Of a DNA stretch of 61,324 nt, positions 44,018 through 54,615 are shown piece after piece; position 1 is the first letter of the stretch; the number at the start of each line of letters is the position of its first letter. Location: NCBI GenBank assembly GCA_052387675.1, contig JBQTIY010000018.1, forward strand, positions 1-61,324. The letters are read 5' to 3'. Position numbers and translations under genes: made by a program. The notes beneath the pieces are model-generated. The model saw nothing but the letters and a program-made list of their open reading frames with translations. It searched no databases and was not told the DNA's origin. Source of the DNA: JBQTIY01 sp052387675. Lineage in GTDB: Bacteria > Planctomycetota > B15-G4.

Positions 44018-44569
44018 ATGAGCACGAGTCCGGTTCTCTCCTTGGCGCTGCTGGCAGCCGAGGGCGGCGGTTTCAATCCGCTGACCTTCGACCCGGCCGC
44101 GGCCGTCCTCACCCTGCTGACCTTCTTCGGCCTGCTCTTCGCCATCTCGAAGTTCGCCTGGAAGCCCATCCTGGCGGCGATCGAGCAGCGCGAGCAGCGC
44201 ATCGACGAGGCCCTGTCCAAGTCGGAGCGCGACCGTGCGGCCTCGGAGAAGCTGCTGGCGGAGGCACGGACCGCCGTGTCGGGCGTCGAGAGCCAGATGG
44301 CGGCGTTGCGCGAGAAGGGCCAGGCCGAAGCCGAGGCCCTGCGCCGCGAGATCCGCAGCAAGGCCGAAGCCGAGGCCGCCGCGGCCACGGACAAGGCCCG
44401 GCGCGAAATCGAATTGGCGCGCAATCAGGCTTTGCAGGACATCCGGCGCGAGGCCGTCACGCTGAGCATGGCCGCGGCCGGCAAGGTCGTGGGCCGCAGT
44501 CTCGACAGCAATGATCAGCGCCGCTTGGCCGAAGAGGCCATCGGCGGCCTGGCGAAGGTCGGGGGCTGA
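44018..44569 (+). CDS. atpF: ATP synthase F0 subunit b
   Basis: This is the peripheral-stalk subunit, 183 residues. The membrane helix at about 28-46 (AAVLTLLTFFGLLFAISKFA) is followed by WKPILAAIEQREQRIDEAL, the family signature, then a long Ala/Glu/Arg coiled coil. The C-terminus ends with SNDQRRLAEEAIGGL, which contacts the delta subunit. The ATG at 44018 is the only sensible start. Two bases separate it from atpH. Confidence 0.92.
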   Translation: MSTSPVLSLALLAAEGGGFNPLTFDPAAAVLTLLTFFGLLFAISKFAWKPILAAIEQREQRIDEALSKSERDRAASEKLLAEARTAVSGVESQMAALREKGQAEAEALRREIRSKAEAEAAAATDKARREIELARNQALQDIRREAVTLSMAAAGKVVGRSLDSNDQRRLAEEAIGGLAKVGG

Positions 44570-44571
44570 CC

Positions 44572-45147
44572 ATGTCCGCCGGCGGATCCGTGCTCCACCG
44601 CTACGCTGCCGCGCTGCATCAGCTCGCGGCCGCCGAAGGCGCCGAGACCTTGCGCCGCGTGGGGGCCGATCTCGGCGGCCTGACGGCGAGCCTGCAGGAA
44701 CATGTCGAACTGCAGGCGCAGTTCGCCAGTCCGCGTATGACGCGCGACAAGAAGCACGCGCTCATCGGCTCACTCATCACCGGGCGCGTGCACGATCTCG
44801 TGCGGCGCACCTTGCTGCTGCTCGTCGACAAGGGCCGCGGCGGACAGATTGTGGACCTCGGCGCGGCCTACGCCGCAGTGGCCGATGCGGCCGCCGGCCG
44901 GCTGCATGCCCGCGTCGAGAGCGCGACGGCACTCGACGACGAACGCCGCGCGCGCCTCGTCAGCGAACTCTCGCGCCTCACCGGCCAGAACGTCCTGCTC
45001 AGCGAGCAGGTCGTGCCGGAACTGCTGGGCGGCCTGCGCGTCCAGATGGGCTCGCGTCTCATCGACGCCAGCACCCAGCACCACCTCGACCAGCTCGAAG
45101 AACGCCTCCTCAACGCGCCCCTCGGCGCTCTCGCCAAGGAATCCTGA
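44572..45147 (+). CDS. atpH: ATP synthase F1 subunit delta
   Basis: The stalk protein of 191 residues links subunit b to the top of F1. It begins VLHRYAAALHQLAAAEG, the typical RYA-x-AL start. Its C-terminal domain has VRTTLLLLVDKGR-like sequence and ends LGGLRVQMGSRLIDASTQHH, a strong family motif. It lies between atpF and atpA. Confidence 0.92.
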   Translation: MSAGGSVLHRYAAALHQLAAAEGAETLRRVGADLGGLTASLQEHVELQAQFASPRMTRDKKHALIGSLITGRVHDLVRRTLLLLVDKGRGGQIVDLGAAYAAVADAAAGRLHARVESATALDDERRARLVSELSRLTGQNVLLSEQVVPELLGGLRVQMGSRLIDASTQHHLDQLEERLLNAPLGALAKES

Positions 45148-45148
45148 G

Positions 45149-46687
45149 ATGAAACTCCAACCCGCTGAAGTCACCGCGATCCTCAAGAAGGAGATCGAGC
45201 ACTACGACTCGGGCCTCAAGCTCGAGAGCGTCGGCACGGTCATCCAGGTGGGCGACGGCGTCGCCCGCGTGCACGGCCTCGACGACTGCATGATGTCGGA
45301 GCTGCTGCAGTTCCCCGGCGGCGTGCGCGGCATGGCGCTGAACCTTGAGCAGGACAACGTGGGCGTGGTGCTGCTCGGCAGCGACCAGAAGATCAAAGAG
45401 GGCGACACGGTCAAGTCCACCGGCGAGATCATCTCGGTGCCGGTGGGCGACGGTCTGCTCGGGCGCGTGCTCAACGCGCTGGGCGATCCCATCGACGGCA
45501 AGGGCCCGGTCAAGGCCGAGGGCAAGCGGCCCATCGAAGGCCCGGCGCCCTCGGTGCTCGAGCGTCAGTCCGTGAACGAAGCGCTGCAGACGGGCATCAA
45601 GGCCATCGACGCCATGATTCCCATCGGCCGCGGCCAGCGTGAGCTGATCATCGGCGACCGCCAGACCGGCAAGACCGCCGTCTGCATCGACACGATCATC
45701 AACCAGAAGGGCGGCGACGTGAAGTGCATCTACGTCGCGGTCGGTCAGAAGCAGTCCACGGTGAAGGCCGTGGTCGCTGAGCTCGAGCAGGCCGGGGCCA
45801 TGGCCTACACCATCGTGGTCAGCGCGCCGGCCTCCGACCAGGCCAGCATGCAGTTCATCGCGCCCTTCGCGGGCTGTGCGATGGGCGAGCACTTCCGCGA
45901 CAACGGCCAGCACGTGCTGGTGGTCTACGACGACCTCTACAAGCACGCCTTGGCCTGGCGCCAAGTTTCGCTGCTGCTGCGCCGCCCGCCGGGCCGCGAA
46001 GCCTTCCCGGGCGACGTCTTCAACCTGCACAGCCGCCTGCTCGAGCGCGCGGCCAAGCTGAGCAAGACGGCCCACGAGTTCAACCCCAAGCTCTACAAGA
46101 AGGGCGGCGGTTCACTCACTGCGCTGCCCATCGTGGAGACGCAAGAGGCCGACGTTTCGGCCTACATCCCGACGAATGTCATCTCCATCACCGACGGCCA
46201 GATCTTCCTCGAGACCGACCTGTTCAACGCCGGCGTGCGGCCGGCGGTGAACGTGGGCATCTCGGTCTCGCGCGTGGGCGGTGCGGCGCAGATCCCCGCC
46301 ATGAAGAAGGTGGCCGGCGGCTTGCGCATCGACCTGGCCCAGTTCCGCGAACTGGCGGCCTTCGCGCAGTTCGGCAGCGACCTGGACGCCAACACGCAGC
46401 GCCAGTTGCGTCGCGGCGAGCGCCTGGTCGAGTTGCTCAAGCAGGGCCAGTACGCACCCATGGATGTCATCGACCAGATCGTTTCGGTCTTCGCTGGCAC
46501 GCAGGGCTTTCTGGACGACCTGCCGGTGCCGTCCGTGCGGCGCTTCGAGCAGAGCCTGCACGCGCACATGCGCGCCAAGCATCAGCCGCTGCTCGACAAG
46601 ATCCGCCAGACCGGCAAGCTCGACGACCAGAGCTTGGCTGAGCTCAAGGCCGCCATCGCCGGCTTCAAGTCCGGTTTCAAGGCCTGA
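45149..46687 (+). CDS. atpA: ATP synthase F1 subunit alpha
   Basis: The 512-residue non-catalytic nucleotide-binding subunit has Walker A GDRQTGKT at 169-176 and an N-terminus MKLQPAEVTAILKKEIEHY typical of AtpA. It also has LGRVLNALGDPIDGKGP, and the alpha/beta signature occurs near PAVNVGISVSRVGGAAQ. The ATG at 45149 follows the atpH stop by one base. Longer frames upstream are shadows of atpH. Confidence 0.97.
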   Translation: MKLQPAEVTAILKKEIEHYDSGLKLESVGTVIQVGDGVARVHGLDDCMMSELLQFPGGVRGMALNLEQDNVGVVLLGSDQKIKEGDTVKSTGEIISVPVGDGLLGRVLNALGDPIDGKGPVKAEGKRPIEGPAPSVLERQSVNEALQTGIKAIDAMIPIGRGQRELIIGDRQTGKTAVCIDTIINQKGGDVKCIYVAVGQKQSTVKAVVAELEQAGAMAYTIVVSAPASDQASMQFIAPFAGCAMGEHFRDNGQHVLVVYDDLYKHALAWRQVSLLLRRPPGREAFPGDVFNLHSRLLERAAKLSKTAHEFNPKLYKKGGGSLTALPIVETQEADVSAYIPTNVISITDGQIFLETDLFNAGVRPAVNVGISVSRVGGAAQIPAMKKVAGGLRIDLAQFRELAAFAQFGSDLDANTQRQLRRGERLVELLKQGQYAPMDVIDQIVSVFAGTQGFLDDLPVPSVRRFEQSLHAHMRAKHQPLLDKIRQTGKLDDQSLAELKAAIAGFKSGFKA

Positions 46688-46713
46688 GCACAGAGACAGG
46701 CTGAGGACGAGTC

Positions 46714-47619
46714 ATGGCCAAGGGCACTAAAGAACTCAAGCGGCGGATCGTGGGTGTCAAGAACATCCAGCAGATCACCAAGGCCATGGAGATGGTCGCG
46801 ACGCAGAAGCTCAAGCGGCTGCAGCAGCGCGCCGAGGCGGCGCGGCCCTTTGCCGAGACGATCCAGCAGATGGTGGCGCGGCTGGCCGGTTCCGTGCGCG
46901 CCGATCTCTCGCCGCTCCTGCAGGTGCGCGAGGTCAAAGTCAGCTCCACGCTCATCGTCTCGGCCGACAAGGGCCTCTGCGGCGGCTACAACAGCAACCT
47001 CGTGCGCCTCGCGCTGGCCGAAGTGCCGCGCACGGCCGGCAGCGGGCAGCGCACGCGTGTGCTGGGCAGCAAGGGCACGCTGCTGCTCGGCGCCAAGGGC
47101 CTCACGATTCACGAAACCTTCGGCGACCACGTCGAGAAGCTCGACTTCACGCGCGTGCGCGCCATCGTGCGTGAGCTCGTGCGCGAGTACGAGACCGGCG
47201 AAGTCGATCAGGTGCGCATCATCTACACGGCCTTCCGCTCGGCCGTGAGCCAGAAGCCTACGGTCATCACGCTGCTGCCGATCCGCCCTGAGAGCCTCTT
47301 GGTTGCCGCTCCGAGCGCAGCGGGCCAGCCGGCTGCGGCCGGCGCTGCCAAGGCCGGCGACGAGGCCATGCTCATTGAGCCCTCGCCCGATGAGCTGCTG
47401 GCGAAGCTGCTGCCCAAGTTCCTCGAAGTGCGGGTGTACTCGGCCGTGCTGGAGTCGCTGGCCAGCGAGTTCACCGCGCGCCGCAACGCCATGAAGCAGG
47501 CCACCGACGCGGCCGACGACATGATTGGCGCGCTGCGTCGCCAGTACAACCGCGCCCGCCAGGAGAGCATCACCAAGGAACTCCTTGAGGTGGTCTCCGG
47601 CGCCGAGGCGCTCAAGTGA
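46714..47619 (+). CDS. atpG: ATP synthase F1 subunit gamma
   Basis: This is the central-stalk rotor, 301 residues. The N-terminal helix KRRIVGVKNIQQITKAMEMV and the C-terminal helix FTARRNAMKQATDAADDMIG are highly conserved. The central fold has SADKGLCGGYNSNLVR. An Ala-rich insertion near residue 200-215 is not conserved. Confidence 0.96.
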   Translation: MAKGTKELKRRIVGVKNIQQITKAMEMVATQKLKRLQQRAEAARPFAETIQQMVARLAGSVRADLSPLLQVREVKVSSTLIVSADKGLCGGYNSNLVRLALAEVPRTAGSGQRTRVLGSKGTLLLGAKGLTIHETFGDHVEKLDFTRVRAIVRELVREYETGEVDQVRIIYTAFRSAVSQKPTVITLLPIRPESLLVAAPSAAGQPAAAGAAKAGDEAMLIEPSPDELLAKLLPKFLEVRVYSAVLESLASEFTARRNAMKQATDAADDMIGALRRQYNRARQESITKELLEVVSGAEALK

Positions 47620-47663
47620 CCTCTATCCGCAACCCCTTCGCCAACCCGCTGCTGCTGTCTGCC

Positions 47664-47669
47664 AGGAGA
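47664..47669 (+). promoter_or_regulatory. Shine-Dalgarno site of atpD
   Basis: AGGAGA lies 5 bases before the GTG at 47675 and supports that start over upstream in-frame codons. Confidence 0.6.
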
Positions 47670-47674
47670 ATCCC

Positions 47675-49078
<1,404 letters not shown>

Positions 49079-49079
49079 G

Positions 49080-49529
49080 ATGGCGGGGCCAGCCACAGCC
49101 GCCGGCACAGCGCATGGCGAACGGGTCCTGCAGGTCGAAATCCGCAGCCCGGACGGCCTGATCTGGTCGGGCGCGGCCAGCACCGTGGTGGTGCCGGCCA
49201 CGCAAGGCTCCATGGGGGTGCTGCCGCGGCATGCGGCGCTCATGTCCAGCTTGGAGCCGGGACTCACCGTGGTCACGGAACCGGGTGGCAGCGAACGGCG
49301 CTACGTGACGGGGGCCGGCTTCGTGGAGATCGCCGACGATCGCGTGCTGCTCCTGGTGGACTTCGCCGATGACCCGGCCCGTATCGACGTGAAGCGCGCC
49401 CAGTCGTCGCGTGAGCGGGCCGAGAAGCGCCTGCGCTCTGCTGCCGAAGAGGTCGATCGCGTGCGCGCCGAGGCGGCTCTGGCCCGTTCGCTGCAGCGCC
49501 TGCGCTTCGCCGGCCAGCCGCGGCTCTAG
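49080..49529 (+). CDS. atpC: ATP synthase F1 subunit epsilon
   Basis: The 149-residue central-stalk subunit has the N-terminal beta barrel (VLQVEIRSPDGLIWSGAAST, GSMGVLPRHAALMSSLEPG) and a C-terminal helical hairpin (AEKRLRSAAEEVDRVRAEAA) that can inhibit ATP hydrolysis. The first 14 residues are an extra low-complexity extension. It is the last gene of the atp operon. Confidence 0.93.
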   Translation: MAGPATAAGTAHGERVLQVEIRSPDGLIWSGAASTVVVPATQGSMGVLPRHAALMSSLEPGLTVVTEPGGSERRYVTGAGFVEIADDRVLLLVDFADDPARIDVKRAQSSRERAEKRLRSAAEEVDRVRAEAALARSLQRLRFAGQPRL

Positions 49530-49562
49530 GGCCCGCCGTTCGCATACCGGCCTCGGTGTGCC

Positions 49563-49568
49563 TAGAAT
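49563..49568 (+). promoter_or_regulatory. Candidate -10 box of aspS
   Basis: TAGAAT lies 9 bases before the aspS ATG at 49578, with a weak TTCGCA (49539-49544) 18 bases upstream. Transcription would start within a few bases of the ATG. Confidence 0.5.
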
Positions 49569-49577
49569 CGCGGCCCC

Positions 49578-51446
49578 ATGGTTTCTCAAGGCTTACGCAC
49601 TCATACCTGCGGCGCATTGCGCCCTGAGCATGTCGGTCAGGACGTGGCCCTTTCGGGCTGGGTCGACTCCTGCCGCTCAATGGGCGATGCCCTGGTCTTC
49701 GTGGATCTGCGCGACAAGTACGGCATCACGCAAGTGGCCTTCGACGATTCCGTGAGCGGCGATCTGCGCCGCGCGGCGGCCGGCCTTAAGAGTGAGTCCG
49801 TGATTCATGTGCGCGGCCGCGTGCGCGCTCGGCCCGCGGGGCAGCAGAACCAGGACCGCGCCACGGGCGCCGTGGAACTGCTGGCGCGTGAGCTGGAGGT
49901 GCTCGGCCCCGCGCAGACGCCGCCCTTTGAGCTGCGCGCAGCGGAGTCGGCGGGGGTCTCCGACGAGTTGCGTCTGCAGTACCGCTACCTCGATCTGCGC
50001 CGGGCCCGCCCGCAGCGCAATCTGCGCCTGCGGCACGAGGTGCTGCTCGCGCTGCGCAACCGGCTTTCGGATCTGGGCTTCACCGAAGTCGAGACGCCGA
50101 TTCTCACCAAGGCCACACCGGAAGGTGCGCGCGACTATCTCGTGCCCAGCCGCGTGCATCCCGGCAAGTTCTACGCGCTGCCGCAGTCGCCGCAGATCTT
50201 CAAGCAGATCCTCATGGTGGCCAGCCTGGACAAGTACTTCCAGATCTGCCGCTGTTTCCGCGACGAGGACCTGCGCGCCGACCGCCAGCCGGAGTTCACT
50301 CAGCTCGACGTGGAGCTGTCCTTCGTCGGCCAAGACGAGGTCATCGAGATGGTTTCGGCGGCCGTGGCCCACGCGGTGGCCGTAGTGCGTCCAGGGGCTG
50401 CGCCGGCGCTGCCGCTGCCGAGCATGACCTGGACCGAGGCGCAAACTGCCTATGGCAGCGACAAGCCCGATACTCGTTTTGGTGTGCTGCTGCGCGACGT
50501 GACCGAGCTGGTCAAGGCCAGCGGCTTTGGCGTTTTCAGCAACACGGCGCAGGGCGGGGGCCGCGTGCGCATGCTGGCCGCGCCCGGCGGCGGCGCCTTT
50601 TCGCGCAAAGAGATCACTGAATTCGAGGAAGTCGCCAAGGCCAGCGGCGCCAAGGGCCTGGCTTGGTTCAAGGTCGTCACTGCGCCGACCAGCGGCGACT
50701 CAGCCGGTGCGGCGGCGGGGGCTGCGCTGGCGCTGGAGGGCGGCAGCAGCAAGTTCCTTTCTCCCCAAGAAGCGGGAGGCCTGTTGGCTGCGACCAAGGC
50801 TGCGGCCGGCGATCTGCTCTTGGCCGTGGCCGACAGCCTGGAAGTTTCCGCCAAGGCCCTCGGCGCGGTGCGTCTCGCGTTGGGGCGCAAGCTCAAGCTG
50901 ATCGATCCGCAGGCTCTGGCCTTCACCTGGGTGGTCGACTTCCCGATGTTCGAGCGCGATGCGGCGACAGGCGAACTCACGCCGGCGCATCACCCATTCT
51001 GCATGCCGAAGGAGGCCTACCTCGGGCAGCTCGAGCAGGATCCGGCGGCCACGCTGGCGCAGAGCTACGACTTGGTGCTGAATGGCGTGGAACTGGGCAG
51101 CGGCTCGGTGCGCATTCATGACAGCGCGCTGCAGCGCCGGGTCTTCCAGCGCATTGGCCTGCCCGAGCGCGAGATCCGCGAGCGCTTCGGCTTCGTGCTG
51201 GAGGCCTTTGCCTTCGGCGCTCCGCCGCACGCCGGCTTCGCCGTGGGCCTCGACCGGCTCGTGATGATCCTGGCGGGCGAAGACAGCATCCGCGAAGTCA
51301 TCGCCTTCCCGAAGACCGCTGCCGCGGCCTGTCTCATGACCGGCGCACCAACGCCCGTCGCCGATCAGCAGCTCGTTGAGGCTGGCATTGCCCTGCGCCA
51401 GGCCGCAGGCGCAGGGGTCGCTGCGGGCCCCAAAGGCGCTTTGTGA
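49578..51446 (+). CDS. aspS: Aspartate-tRNA ligase
   Basis: This class II synthetase of 622 residues is of the bacterial type with an inserted GAD-like domain. The N-terminal OB-fold anticodon domain has VALSGWVDSCRSMGDALVFV. Motif 2 is FRDEDLRADRQPEFTQLDVE, and GLDRLVMILAGEDSIREVIA is motif 3. Whether it also charges tRNA-Asn cannot be told here. The stop overlaps the thrS GTG. Confidence 0.96.
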   Translation: MVSQGLRTHTCGALRPEHVGQDVALSGWVDSCRSMGDALVFVDLRDKYGITQVAFDDSVSGDLRRAAAGLKSESVIHVRGRVRARPAGQQNQDRATGAVELLARELEVLGPAQTPPFELRAAESAGVSDELRLQYRYLDLRRARPQRNLRLRHEVLLALRNRLSDLGFTEVETPILTKATPEGARDYLVPSRVHPGKFYALPQSPQIFKQILMVASLDKYFQICRCFRDEDLRADRQPEFTQLDVELSFVGQDEVIEMVSAAVAHAVAVVRPGAAPALPLPSMTWTEAQTAYGSDKPDTRFGVLLRDVTELVKASGFGVFSNTAQGGGRVRMLAAPGGGAFSRKEITEFEEVAKASGAKGLAWFKVVTAPTSGDSAGAAAGAALALEGGSSKFLSPQEAGGLLAATKAAAGDLLLAVADSLEVSAKALGAVRLALGRKLKLIDPQALAFTWVVDFPMFERDAATGELTPAHHPFCMPKEAYLGQLEQDPAATLAQSYDLVLNGVELGSGSVRIHDSALQRRVFQRIGLPEREIRERFGFVLEAFAFGAPPHAGFAVGLDRLVMILAGEDSIREVIAFPKTAAAACLMTGAPTPVADQQLVEAGIALRQAAGAGVAAGPKGAL

Positions 51447-53398
51447 GAGTCACTCTGCCCGACGGCAGCCAGCGCGAACTGCCGGCCGGCGCCACAGGCG
51501 CTGACCTCGCGAAGGCCATCGGCCCCGGGCTGGCCAAGGCGGCGCTGGCCATCACGGTGAATGGTGAGCTGCGCGACTTGCTGCGCCCGCTGCCCGACGG
51601 CGCCTCCGTTTCCATTCTCACCGACAAGGCCAGTGAAGCCGCGCTCGACCTGCTGCGGCATAGCACCGCACACGTCATGGCGCAGGCGGTCATGGACCTG
51701 TTCGGGAGCCAAGTCGTTCGGCTCGGCATCGGCCCGACGATCGCGACTGGCTTTTACTACGACTTTGATCTCACCGACGGGCGGCGTTTGCGCGAGGAAG
51801 ATCTGCGCGCGATCGAAACCCGCATGCGCGAGATCATCCAGGCCGACGAGCGTTTCGTGCGCGAGGAAGTGCCGCGCGAGACGGCGCTGGCCACTTGGCG
51901 CGAGCGCGGCGACCGCTACAAAGTGGAACTCATTGAGGGTCTGCCGGAAGGTGAGGTGATCACCTTCTATCACTGCCAGGCCGACGGCCAGGACGTCTTC
52001 CTCGATCTGTGCCGCGGCCCGCACGTGCCCAGCACCGGCCGCCTCGACGTGCGCTTCCGGCTGCTGAGCGTGGCCGGCGCCTATTGGCGCGGCGACGAGA
52101 AGAATCCCATGATGCAGCGCATCTACGCGGCCTGCTTCCGCACCGACAAGGAGCTGGAGAAGCACCTCCACAACTTGGAGGAGGCCAATAACCGCGATCA
52201 CCGCAAGCTGGGCAAGGAGCTGAAGCTCTTCCACTTCACCGATGAAGTGGGGCCGGGCCTGCCGCTGTGGCTGCCGCGCGGCACGGCTGTGCTCGAAGCG
52301 CTCGAAAGCTTCTTGCGCGATGAGCAGCGCCGCCGCGGCTACCTCTCGGTGAGTACGCCGCACATCGGGCGCCTCGCGCTGTACCAGACCTCCGGCCACT
52401 GGCAGAACTATCGCGACTCCATCTTCCCGCTCATGGGCGACGAGGAGTCGGGCGGCTTCGTGCTGAAGCCCATGAACTGCCCACACCACATCCAGATCTA
52501 TAAGTCCGACCTGCGCAGCTATCGCGACCTGCCGCTGCGCCTGGCGGAGTTCGGGACCGTCTACCGCTTCGAAAAGAGCGGTGAGCTGGGCGGCCTCAAG
52601 CGCGTGCGCGGTTTCACCGTCGACGACGCGCATCTCTTCGTCACGGCCGAGCAGCTCGAGTCGGAGTTCCGCGACGTGGTGCAGCTCGTGCGCCATGTGC
52701 TGACCACGCTCAAGCTCACCGACGTCAAGGCGCGCGTCGGCCTGCGCGATCCGGCCTCAGACAAGTACGTGGGCTCACCCGAGCAGTGGACCCTGGCCCA
52801 GGAGAGCATTCTGCGTGCGTGCCGGGACATGGGCCTCGAACACACGCAGGAACTTGGCGAGGCGGCCTTCTATGGCCCCAAGCTCGACTTCGTGGTCACC
52901 GACGAGCTGGGCCGCGAGTGGCAGCTCGGCACCGCCCAGGTGGACTACAACCTGCCCGAGCGCTTCGACCTGCTTTACACAGCCAAGGACGGCAGCCGGC
53001 AGCGGCCGATCATGATCCATCGGGCACCGTTCGGCAGCCTGGAGCGCCTCATGGGCGTGCTCATCGAGCACTACGCGGGAGCCTTCCCGCTCTGGCTGGC
53101 TCCGGTCCAAGTGGCCGTGGCCCCGCTCAGTGACGACCAGCTTCCGGCCGCGCAGGAACTGGCCGCCGAACTGGAGCGGGCCGGGTTGCGCGTGGGCCGC
53201 TCCTTCGAGTCAGACCCGATCGGGGCCCGGATACGGCGCGCCCGTCTTGAAAAACTGCCCTATATGGCCATACTGGGCGCCCGCGAAATTCGTGACGCGA
53301 CTGTCTCCGTCAGGTCCTACCAAGCCGGAGAACTCGAGCCCATGAGTCGCGCCACGTTCCTGGAACGGTTGCGGCTCGAGATCGAGCAGCGACGCTGA
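51443..53398 (+). CDS. thrS: Threonine-tRNA ligase
   Basis: The 651-residue class II synthetase has an N-terminal TGS domain (about 1-60) and an editing domain with HSTAHVMAQAV (HxxxH type). The core has the zinc-site residues in LKPMNCPHHIQIY and near the C-terminus HRAPFGSLERLMGVLIEHYA. The anticodon domain ends the protein. The GTG at 51443 overlaps the aspS stop. No T-box or operator-like leader is present because the genes abut. Confidence 0.96.
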   Translation: MRVTLPDGSQRELPAGATGADLAKAIGPGLAKAALAITVNGELRDLLRPLPDGASVSILTDKASEAALDLLRHSTAHVMAQAVMDLFGSQVVRLGIGPTIATGFYYDFDLTDGRRLREEDLRAIETRMREIIQADERFVREEVPRETALATWRERGDRYKVELIEGLPEGEVITFYHCQADGQDVFLDLCRGPHVPSTGRLDVRFRLLSVAGAYWRGDEKNPMMQRIYAACFRTDKELEKHLHNLEEANNRDHRKLGKELKLFHFTDEVGPGLPLWLPRGTAVLEALESFLRDEQRRRGYLSVSTPHIGRLALYQTSGHWQNYRDSIFPLMGDEESGGFVLKPMNCPHHIQIYKSDLRSYRDLPLRLAEFGTVYRFEKSGELGGLKRVRGFTVDDAHLFVTAEQLESEFRDVVQLVRHVLTTLKLTDVKARVGLRDPASDKYVGSPEQWTLAQESILRACRDMGLEHTQELGEAAFYGPKLDFVVTDELGREWQLGTAQVDYNLPERFDLLYTAKDGSRQRPIMIHRAPFGSLERLMGVLIEHYAGAFPLWLAPVQVAVAPLSDDQLPAAQELAAELERAGLRVGRSFESDPIGARIRRARLEKLPYMAILGAREIRDATVSVRSYQAGELEPMSRATFLERLRLEIEQRR

Positions 53399-53449
53399 CG
53401 TCCAGTCGCGCGGGCCTTACCCAAACAACACTCAGCTCGAACATCACTC

Positions 53450-53455
53450 AGGAGG
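53450..53455 (+). promoter_or_regulatory. Shine-Dalgarno site deciding the infC start
   Basis: A perfect AGGAGG stands 7 bases before ACG at 53463. It is the best ribosome-binding site of the window and points to ACG as the initiation codon. Confidence 0.8.
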
Positions 53456-53462
53456 ATCGGCA

Positions 53463-53981
53463 ACGGCTCAGCCCAAGCAGCGCATCAACGAGGAAATCCG
53501 CATCCGGCAGGTCCGTCTCATCGACGAGACCGGTGCACAGCGCGGCGTGGTCGAAACCGAGGCCGCCCTCCAGATGGCCCGTGACGCGGGTCTCGATCTG
53601 GTCGAAGTGGCGCCCGAGGCTCACCCGCCCGTCTGCAAGATTCTCGACTTCGGCAAGTACAAGTACTTGCTCAAGAAGAAGGAGCACCAGGCCAAGCGCA
53701 AGCAGCACCAGGTGGTCATCAAGGAGATGCGCGTGCGACCCAAAATCGACGTGCACGACCTTGAGACCAAGCTCAAGCAGGCCCGGGGCTTCCTTCAGGA
53801 TGGCGACAAACTGCAGGTCAACATGCTCTTCCGTGGACGTGAAATCGGCTTCAAGGAGCTGGGTATCACGGTCATGCAGCGCATCCGCGAGTCCCTCGCG
53901 GATGTCAGCAAGGTCGAGCGCGAGCCCCGCCAGGAAGGCAATCGCATGATCATGATCCTCCAGCCGAGCCACACGAAGTAA
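53463..53981 (+). CDS. infC: Translation initiation factor IF-3, ACG start
   Basis: IF-3 keeps 30S subunits free and proofreads start codons. The conserved N-terminus RINEEIRIRQVRLIDETG begins at about residue 7 if translation starts at ACG 53463, giving 172 residues, the normal size. Between the thrS end and 53547 this frame contains no ATG, GTG or TTG. The GTG at 53547 would delete the N-terminal domain. The perfect AGGAGG upstream supports ACG. By analogy with E. coli infC (AUU start) a poor start codon would allow autoregulation by IF-3. It heads the infC-rpmI-rplT cluster. Confidence 0.9.
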   Translation, partial: TAQPKQRINEEIRIRQVRLIDETGAQRGVVETEAALQMARDAGLDLVEVAPEAHPPVCKILDFGKYKYLLKKKEHQAKRKQHQVVIKEMRVRPKIDVHDLETKLKQARGFLQDGDKLQVNMLFRGREIGFKELGITVMQRIRESLADVSKVEREPRQEGNRMIMILQPSHTK

Positions 53982-54014
53982 CCCCGCTCAGACCGTTTCC
54001 CCGAAAGCAAACCG

Positions 54015-54215
54015 ATGCCCAAGCTCAAGACCAAGAAGTCCATCAAGAAGCGCATGAAGATCACCAAGTCCGGCAAAGTTTTGCGCCGGAAGCCGGGTGG
54101 TCGGCACTACAAGGCCGGCAAGTCCAGCGGGCGCCGTCGGCGCCTGCGCGGCACCGATCTCGTCGTAGGCAAGCGCGCCAAGACGATGCTGGTTCTGCTG
54201 GCCCCCGGTTCCTGA
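54015..54215 (+). CDS. rpmI: 50S ribosomal protein L35
   Basis: This very basic 66-residue protein starts MPKLKTKKSIKKRMKITKSG, with KVLRRKPGGRHYKAGKSSGR, the typical L35 sequence. It sits between infC and rplT as in most bacteria. A C-terminal stretch AKTMLVLLAPGS is more hydrophobic than usual. Confidence 0.95.
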   Translation: MPKLKTKKSIKKRMKITKSGKVLRRKPGGRHYKAGKSSGRRRRLRGTDLVVGKRAKTMLVLLAPGS

Positions 54216-54244
54216 AGCTCAAGGCCCCTGTCGGAGACTGACCC

Positions 54245-54604
54245 ATGGTTCGCGTTCACACCGGTGTTGCTCATCACAAGCGCGTTAAGCGCCTGCTCAA
54301 GCGGGCTAAGGGCTACCGCGGCCAGCGCAGCAAGAACCTGCGTTCGGCTAAGCCGACGGTGCTGCGCGCCGGCGCTTTCGCCTACGCGCACCGGCGCCTG
54401 CGGCGGCGCGACATCCGCAAGCTCTGGATCGTGCGCATCAATGCGGCCGTGCGCGCCGAGGGGCTGACCTACAGTCGCTTCATGGAGCTGGCCCGGATCG
54501 CGAAGCTGGGGCTGGACCGCAAGTCCCTGTCCGAGCTGGCGGCCCGCGACCCGGCTGGCTTCACCAGCCTCGTCGGCAAGGTCAAGTCCGCCGCGAAGTC
54601 CTGA
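54245..54604 (+). CDS. rplT: 50S ribosomal protein L20
   Basis: The 119-residue rRNA-binding protein contains RLLKRAKGYRGQRSKNLRSA, YAHRRLRRRDIRKLWIVRIN and LTYSRFMELARIAKLGLDRK, which are diagnostic. In other bacteria L20 represses this operon by binding the rpmI leader. No clear L20-binding structure was recognised here. Confidence 0.96.
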   Translation: MVRVHTGVAHHKRVKRLLKRAKGYRGQRSKNLRSAKPTVLRAGAFAYAHRRLRRRDIRKLWIVRINAAVRAEGLTYSRFMELARIAKLGLDRKSLSELAARDPAGFTSLVGKVKSAAKS

Positions 54605-54615
54605 CGGCAGGCGGC

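Noticed and set aside
53547..53981. GTG at 53547 as the start of infC
   Set aside because: It would remove the conserved N-terminal domain and has no Shine-Dalgarno site. ACG 53463 fits both.
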